From Bacteroidales bacterium (GTDB lineage Bacteria > Bacteroidota > Bacteroidia > Bacteroidales > P3): 46,716 bases of DNA. Of the stretch, positions 42,074-46,716 are shown piece by piece. The stretch is taken from positions 1 to 46,716 of the forward strand of contig JAKSMO010000014.1 in NCBI GenBank assembly GCA_024400545.1, read 5' to 3'. The notes beneath the pieces are model-generated. The model was not told the DNA's origin and did no database searches. It saw only the letters and a list, made by a program, of their open reading frames with translations. The position numbers and the translations under genes are program-made. The stretch's first letter is position 1. Each line of letters opens with the position of its first letter.

Positions 42074-43210
42074 ATGAGTAAAAGAAACTTAGTTATCACT
42101 GGTGGTGCCGGTTTTATCGGCTCACATGTTGTCAGACTTTTTGTCAACAAATACCCAGAATATAATATCATCAATCTTGACAAACTTACCTATGCCGGTA
42201 ATTTGGCTAATCTTAAGGATATTGAGAACAAGCCCAATTATAAGTTCGTCAAGATGGATATCTGTGATTTTGACGCCTTCTACAAACTGATGCAGGACGA
42301 GAAGATTGATGGAATCATCCATCTCGCAGCCGAAAGTCATGTCGATCGCTCGATCAAAGACCCTTTCACTTTTGCTCAAACCAATGTGATGGGAACCTTG
42401 AGCCTGCTTCAAGCCGCCAAATTGTATTGGGGGTCTCTACCAGAAAAATATGAGGGAAAGAGATTTTATCATATATCTACCGATGAGGTTTACGGAGCAT
42501 TGGAAATGACCCATCCAGAAGGTATAATGCCGCCCTTCACCACCAAGGCTTCTAGTGAGCAGCATCTGGCCTATGGAGAGAAATTCTTTACTGAGGACTT
42601 AAAGTACCAACCGCATAGCCCTTATAGCGCAGCCAAGGCCAGTAGCGACCACTTTGTGCGTGCTTTTCATGACACATACGGCTTGCCTACAATTGTAACC
42701 AACTGCTCCAACAATTATGGACCATACCAGTTCCCAGAGAAGTTGATACCACTTTTTATCAACAATATCCGCCATCGTAAACCTCTTCCTGTGTATGGAA
42801 AGGGTGAAAATGTACGTGACTGGCTCTATGTGGAAGATCATGCACGGGCTATTGATCTGATTTTCCACAAAGGAACAATTGCCGAGACTTACAATATTGG
42901 CGGTTTCAACGAATGGAAAAACATTGATATCATCCATACCCTTATCCGCACCGTTGATCGTTTGCTGGGACGCCCTGAGGGTGCTGACGACGATTTGATA
43001 ACATTTGTTACCGACCGTGCCGGCCACGATATGAGATATGCCATTGACAGCACCAAGCTACAGAAAGAGCTGGGATGGGAGCCCTCGCTTCAATTTGAAG
43101 AAGGCATTGAATTGACTGTGAAATGGTACTTGGACAACCAAGAATGGATGGACAATGTCACTAGCGGTGAGTATCAGTCGTATTATGAAAATATGTATAA
43201 GGAAAGGTAA
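42074..43210 (+). CDS. rfbB: dTDP-glucose 4,6-dehydratase
   Basis: A 378-residue extended SDR enzyme converting dTDP-glucose to dTDP-4-keto-6-deoxyglucose. GGAGFIGSH (residues 10-18) binds NAD. HLAAESHVDRSI is the family signature, HISTDEVYGAL carries the active-site Thr-Asp-Glu, and YSAAKASSDH supplies Tyr and Lys. NCSNNYGPYQFPEKLIP and GKGENVRDWLYVEDH follow. It is slightly longer than the E. coli enzyme because of an internal segment around residues 120-175. rfbC starts 2 bp after its stop. Confidence 0.96.
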   Translation: MSKRNLVITGGAGFIGSHVVRLFVNKYPEYNIINLDKLTYAGNLANLKDIENKPNYKFVKMDICDFDAFYKLMQDEKIDGIIHLAAESHVDRSIKDPFTFAQTNVMGTLSLLQAAKLYWGSLPEKYEGKRFYHISTDEVYGALEMTHPEGIMPPFTTKASSEQHLAYGEKFFTEDLKYQPHSPYSAAKASSDHFVRAFHDTYGLPTIVTNCSNNYGPYQFPEKLIPLFINNIRHRKPLPVYGKGENVRDWLYVEDHARAIDLIFHKGTIAETYNIGGFNEWKNIDIIHTLIRTVDRLLGRPEGADDDLITFVTDRAGHDMRYAIDSTKLQKELGWEPSLQFEEGIELTVKWYLDNQEWMDNVTSGEYQSYYENMYKER

Positions 43211-43212
43211 TC

Positions 43213-43797
43213 ATGAACGTGATAAAGACCCCCATTGATGGCGTTGTCATTATTGAACCGAACGTGTTCGCTGATTCTCGAGGATACTTTTTCGAGAGTT
43301 TCTCGCAGAGGGAGTTCTTTGAAAAGGTGCGTAATATTAATTTCGTGCAGGATAATGAATCAATGTCCACTTATGGAGTGATGAGAGGCCTACACTTTCA
43401 GGTTCCACCCTTTACCCAAAGCAAGTTGGTTCGTTGCGTTAAAGGTGCTGTACTCGATGTTGCAGTAGATATCCGCAAAGGTAGTCCGACCTATGGCCAG
43501 CATGTAGCGGTTGAACTTACCGAAGACAACCACCGTCAGTTCTTCGTTCCCAGAGGCTTCGCCCACGGTTTTGCAGTCCTCTCTGAGACGGCAGTCTTCC
43601 AGTACAAATGCGATAACTTTTATGCTCCTCAGGCAGATGGCGGAATTTCTATTAAAGATGATTCTCTTGGCATCGACTGGAAAATACCTGTAGATGAAGC
43701 ACTCCTCAGCGAGAAAGACACGAAGCATTCTTTATTGAAAGATTTTGATTCTCCATTCTCTTACGAAATGAATTTCTATCCTGAATTTAATGAGTAA
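43213..43797 (+). CDS. rfbC: dTDP-4-dehydrorhamnose 3,5-epimerase
   Basis: A 194-residue cupin-fold RmlC that inverts C3 and C5 of dTDP-4-keto-6-deoxyglucose. Family motifs: RGYFFESFSQREF, FVQDNESMSTYGVMRGLHFQ (catalytic His in GLHFQ), VRCVKGAVLDVAVDIRKGSPTYG, and VPRGFAHGFAVLSE. Length is typical. It overlaps the next gene by 8 bp, so rfbC and the SDR are translationally coupled. The reductase rfbD, which normally completes L-rhamnose, is not recognisable in the window. Confidence 0.96.
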   Translation: MNVIKTPIDGVVIIEPNVFADSRGYFFESFSQREFFEKVRNINFVQDNESMSTYGVMRGLHFQVPPFTQSKLVRCVKGAVLDVAVDIRKGSPTYGQHVAVELTEDNHRQFFVPRGFAHGFAVLSETAVFQYKCDNFYAPQADGGISIKDDSLGIDWKIPVDEALLSEKDTKHSLLKDFDSPFSYEMNFYPEFNE

Positions 43798-44935
43798 ATT
43801 GAAGAATATTCTTATAACTGGCGGGGCTGGTTTCATTGGATCTAATGTGGCCTTGAAACTTATTGCAAAGGGGTATAATGTAACTATATTGGATACGCTC
43901 TCAAAGCAAATCCATGGTGAGAATCCAGAAGAGACTTCACCTCTTTATCTTTCTATCAAGGATAAAGTGAGATTCATTAAGGGTTCAGTTACCTCACGAG
44001 AAGATTGGATGCAGGCTCTCGATGGTCAAGAAGCTGTTATCCATCTAGCAGCTGAGACTGGTACAGGTCAGTCGATGTATGAGATTGAGAAGTATGTAGA
44101 GACCAACATTGGTGGTACAGCCCTCTTGCTCGACATCCTTACCAACACCAAACACAATGTGAAACGCGTTCTTGTAGCAGAATCTCGTGCTATCTATGGT
44201 GAGGGCAAATATCATTGCGAGAAGTGTGGTGATGTATATCCTACCGATCGAAAGGATGAAGATATGGCAAAGGGTGATTTCGAGTGCCATTGTCCAAAAT
44301 GTGGAGGCAAGGTTACTCTCGTAGGCACTACAGAAGAAAGTGCTATCCATCCATCATCTGTATATGGTATTAGCAAGCAGGTTCAAGGCCAGCTCGTACA
44401 TCTTGTTTGTCCAACCATTGGCGTTGAGTCGGTATCGTTCCGTTATCAGAATGTCTATGGCCCAGGTCAGTCATTGAGCAATCCTTACACTGGCATTCTC
44501 TCTATCTTCTCAACCCGAATCAAAAACCACAACGGCATCAACATCTTTGAGGATGGTAAGGAGACTCGTGACTTCGTGTATATTGAGGACGTTGTAGATG
44601 CAACGATCCTTGGACTAGAAGTACCAGAAGCTAACGGGCATGTGTTCAATATTGGCACAGGTATAGCAACTGATGTTCTAACCGTAGCAAATACACTCTG
44701 TGAAAAATATGATATTGAGGTACCAATTACCGTAAGTGGAAATTATCGCCTTGGTGACATCCGCCACAACTTTGCGGACATTACTACAGCTCGTCAGATT
44801 CTTGGCTTTGAGCCTAAGTGGAGTTTCTCTGATGGCATAGAACAGTTCACAAGGTGGGTGAACGAACAAGAAATTCAAGAAGATAAGTACGAAGCCTCTA
44901 TTGAGGAAATGAAAAAGAAAGGATTATATAAATAG
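43790..44935 (+). CDS. NAD-dependent epimerase with inserted zinc-ribbon-like motif (possible dTDP-rhamnose 4-epimerase)
   Basis: A 381-residue extended SDR. GGAGFIGSN (residues 11-19) binds NAD; the active site has Ser132 in AESRAIYGEG and Tyr192-x3-Lys196 (YGISK). Between them lies an insertion with four metal-binding-type cysteines: CEKC (143-146) and CPKC (168-171), with an extra Cys at 166. From memory, this zinc-ribbon insertion is typical of the dTDP-L-rhamnose 4-epimerase-type group, which would give dTDP-6-deoxy-L-talose; the exact substrate is not proven. It overlaps rfbC and is followed 6 bp later by another SDR. Confidence 0.8.
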   Translation: MSKLKNILITGGAGFIGSNVALKLIAKGYNVTILDTLSKQIHGENPEETSPLYLSIKDKVRFIKGSVTSREDWMQALDGQEAVIHLAAETGTGQSMYEIEKYVETNIGGTALLLDILTNTKHNVKRVLVAESRAIYGEGKYHCEKCGDVYPTDRKDEDMAKGDFECHCPKCGGKVTLVGTTEESAIHPSSVYGISKQVQGQLVHLVCPTIGVESVSFRYQNVYGPGQSLSNPYTGILSIFSTRIKNHNGINIFEDGKETRDFVYIEDVVDATILGLEVPEANGHVFNIGTGIATDVLTVANTLCEKYDIEVPITVSGNYRLGDIRHNFADITTARQILGFEPKWSFSDGIEQFTRWVNEQEIQEDKYEASIEEMKKKGLYK

Positions 44936-44941
44936 CACTCT

Positions 44942-45784
44942 ATGAAAGTTCTAGTTACTGGAGCCAATGGTTACATTGGCCGTCATGTGGTTAAATCATT
45001 GCTTGATAAAGGAGCTGAAGTAATAGCATGCGACATCGTGTGCAACGATATTGATGAACGTGCAGAAACTCGCACTCTCAACCTTTTTGAATTACCAGAA
45101 GGTAATATATGGGAGCAATTAGGATGTCCTGATGTTTGTCTCCACATGGCTTGGCGTAACGGTTTTGTGCATAATGCGCCAACACAGATGGGTGATGTGT
45201 CTGCGCATTATAAGTTCATGACTGCTATGATTGATGGCGGTTTGAAGCATCTTGCAGTCATGGGAACTATGCATGAAGTTGGATATTGGGAGGGAGCTAT
45301 TGATGAGAATACCCCTTGCAATCCAATCTCTATGTATGGAATTGCCAAGGATGCACTTCGCAGATCCATGATTCAGTACACACAGCAGAAGGGCTGTATC
45401 CTTCAGTGGTTGCGTGCGTATTATATCTTGGGTGATGACAAGAAGAACAACTCAATCTTCTGTAAACTTCTGAATGCTGCAGAAGAAGGCAAGAAGACTT
45501 TCCCATTCACTACAGGTAAGAATAAGTATGATTTCATCAATGTCGATGAATTAGCACACTTGATTTCTGCAACTGTGCTGCAAAGTGAGATTACTGGTAT
45601 TATCAATGTTTGCAAGGGAGAACCTATTTCTTTGGCAGAACGTGTAGAACAGTTTATCAAGGAACATAATCTCGACATCAAATTGGAATATGGTGCATTT
45701 CCAGATCGCCCATACGACTCACCTTGTGAGTATGGTGATGCGACAAAGATTAATCTGATTCTTAGCAATAACAGAGGCATATGA
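44942..45784 (+). CDS. SDR-family NAD(P)-dependent oxidoreductase, candidate dTDP-4-keto sugar reductase
   Basis: A 280-residue extended SDR. GANGYIG (7-13) binds the cofactor; Tyr132-x3-Lys136 (YGIAK) is the active site, preceded by VMGTMHEVGYW where the Ser/Thr should be (Thr109). It is not an RmlD by motif. Because rfbD is missing and this gene follows rfbABC and the zinc-ribbon SDR, it is the best candidate for a 4-keto reduction step giving 6-deoxy-talose or a related sugar (inference). Its stop overlaps the start of the acyltransferase gene by 4 bp (ATGA). Confidence 0.75.
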   Translation: MKVLVTGANGYIGRHVVKSLLDKGAEVIACDIVCNDIDERAETRTLNLFELPEGNIWEQLGCPDVCLHMAWRNGFVHNAPTQMGDVSAHYKFMTAMIDGGLKHLAVMGTMHEVGYWEGAIDENTPCNPISMYGIAKDALRRSMIQYTQQKGCILQWLRAYYILGDDKKNNSIFCKLLNAAEEGKKTFPFTTGKNKYDFINVDELAHLISATVLQSEITGIINVCKGEPISLAERVEQFIKEHNLDIKLEYGAFPDRPYDSPCEYGDATKINLILSNNRGI

Positions 45785-46383
45785 TAACAGAATTTTTTTC
45801 GTTCTTCCTTACAAAAGCCAAAAGAAAAATAACATACTTGCGGAATTATTACAAGTTACTTCATCAGGTTGTTAAACAAAAGGGTTATCTTGGTTCATAT
45901 GTAATACTCAAGCATTGCGAATTTGTAAGAATAGGCAAGAGAGTAAAAATTAACGAGCAAGTAAGAATTGAATGTTATCCTGAATATTTAGGTGTATCAC
46001 TACATCCCGAATTAATTATCGAACACGACTCTATCATCGGCCCAAATTTCACAGCTTTTATCGCAGATCGAGTAGTTATTGGCGAGGGATGTATATTTGC
46101 CGGCAATGTGACATTAGTGTCTGAAAATCACGGAATAAGTCCTCAAAACAGTGATTATTACCAGCGTGAACCGTTGCAAACAGGTCCGATCAGTATAGGG
46201 AAGGGGTGCTGGCTTGGTCAAAATGTTACAGTCCTCCCAAATACGAATATTGGTGAAAGATGCATTGTTGCCACCAATGCAGTGGTGAAAGGAAATATTC
46301 CACCATACTCAATGGTTGCAGGCATACCTGGTAGAATTATTAAACAATATAATCACGAAACAAATAGTTGGCAACGTGTATAG
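45781..46383 (+). CDS. Hexapeptide-repeat acyltransferase (CatB/WbbJ type)
   Basis: A 200-residue left-handed beta-helix acyltransferase, probably an O-acetyltransferase for the polysaccharide or its precursor. The N-terminal 45 residues are basic and helical. The helix coils follow: IGKRVKINEQVRIEC, IGPNFTAFIADRVVIGEGCIFAGNV, then a loop with the catalytic-type His in SENHGISP. ISIGKGCWLGQNVTVLPNTNIGERCIVATNAVVKGNIPPYSMVAGIPGRII is the usual closing set. Donor is probably acetyl-CoA. It overlaps the preceding SDR by 4 bp and precedes another gene of the same fold. Confidence 0.88.
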   Translation: MITEFFSFFLTKAKRKITYLRNYYKLLHQVVKQKGYLGSYVILKHCEFVRIGKRVKINEQVRIECYPEYLGVSLHPELIIEHDSIIGPNFTAFIADRVVIGEGCIFAGNVTLVSENHGISPQNSDYYQREPLQTGPISIGKGCWLGQNVTVLPNTNIGERCIVATNAVVKGNIPPYSMVAGIPGRIIKQYNHETNSWQRV

Positions 46384-46409
46384 ATAACTGATCACAAAAT
46401 CGAGTAGTA

Positions 46410-46716
46410 ATGATTGCGAAGTTTCTTTCTTTTATATACATAGCAAAGCGAAAACTTGATAGAGTCTTACAATTGAGCTTTATCAAAACGAGATTATCAA
46501 AAGGTTCTGAAATGCCTAAGATTAAAGGCAATATATTTTGGAATGCAACGAATGTAAGGGTTGGCAAGAATGTTACACTATATCCTGGTGTTTACCTTAG
46601 CGGAAGTAACATTGAAATAGGAGATAATGTTCAGATAGGTTATGGTACAGTTATCTTCTCAAAAAATAGTGTAAAAATTGGCAATAATACAGCAATCGCT
46701 GGCCATTGTTACATAA
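46410..46716 (+). CDS. Hexapeptide-repeat acyltransferase, 3' end beyond the window
   Basis: An open frame from the ATG at 46410 to the right edge (102 codons). After a basic N-terminus (MIAKFLSFIYIAKRKLDRV) come left-handed beta-helix coils: VRVGKNVTLYPGVYLSG, IEIGDNVQIGYGTVIFS, VKIGNNTAIAGHCYI. It is a second putative acetyltransferase, starting 26 bp after the previous one. The C-terminal part with the active site is outside the window, so substrate and integrity cannot be judged. The locus clearly continues to the right. Confidence 0.8.
   Translation, partial: MIAKFLSFIYIAKRKLDRVLQLSFIKTRLSKGSEMPKIKGNIFWNATNVRVGKNVTLYPGVYLSGSNIEIGDNVQIGYGTVIFSKNSVKIGNNTAIAGHCYI

Overview
The window is a 46.7 kb piece of a Bacteroidales-type chromosome (phylum Bacteroidota). 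The evidence is a secreted protein with a type IX secretion sorting domain, a PorT-like outer-membrane protein, a TonB receptor/DUF4249 lipoprotein pair, an UpxY-type NusG paralogue heading a capsule locus, promoters of the TTTG / TAnnTTTG type, and almost no Shine-Dalgarno sequences. The species cannot be named from the sequence alone.

Left part (1-27.4 kb) is mostly housekeeping. It holds the end of rpsF, rpsR and rplI with a terminator; a type IX cargo protein; an AT-rich pair made of a polytopic membrane protein and a polyprenol-type glycosyltransferase; RNase R; an M3 peptidase; a coiled-coil lipoprotein; and an acyltransferase-3 membrane protein. A minus-strand operon follows (thioesterase - asparaginase I - PorT-like - FAD dehydrogenase - UvrB) behind a tRNA-Phe gene. 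Then come LspA with a DUF3109 protein, a four-helix-bundle (23S intervening-sequence family) gene between octamer repeats, a 2-hydroxyacid dehydrogenase, the DUF4249/TonB receptor pair, and a voltage-gated-type K+ channel overlapping an M16 peptidase.

Right part (27.4-46.7 kb, all plus strand) is a surface polysaccharide locus that runs off the right end. Order: UDP-glucose dehydrogenase, UpxY antiterminator, two GT2 glycosyltransferases, ATP-grasp, an N5-(carboxyethyl)ornithine-synthase-like enzyme, a second ATP-grasp, a Wza-type export lipoprotein, an NTP_transf_5 protein, a TviC/WbpP-like epimerase, a TviB/WbpA-like dehydrogenase, rfbA, a GxxExxY protein, rfbB, rfbC, two further SDR enzymes and two hexapeptide acyltransferases. 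Together they should supply UDP-GlcA, UDP-GalNAcA and a dTDP-6-deoxyhexose. The carboxyethyl-amino-acid enzyme between two ATP-grasp ligases suggests (inference) that a carboxyethylated amino acid is amide-linked to a uronic acid. No flippase, polymerase or Wzc-type kinase lies inside the window.

A second theme is structural. Many spacers are built of degenerate short tandem arrays whose unit length is constant within an array (6, 7, 8, 9 or 11 bp). Some bracket single genes as inverted or direct flanks: the four-helix-bundle gene, the GxxExxY gene and the second ATP-grasp gene. These look like mobile or recombining one-gene cassettes.
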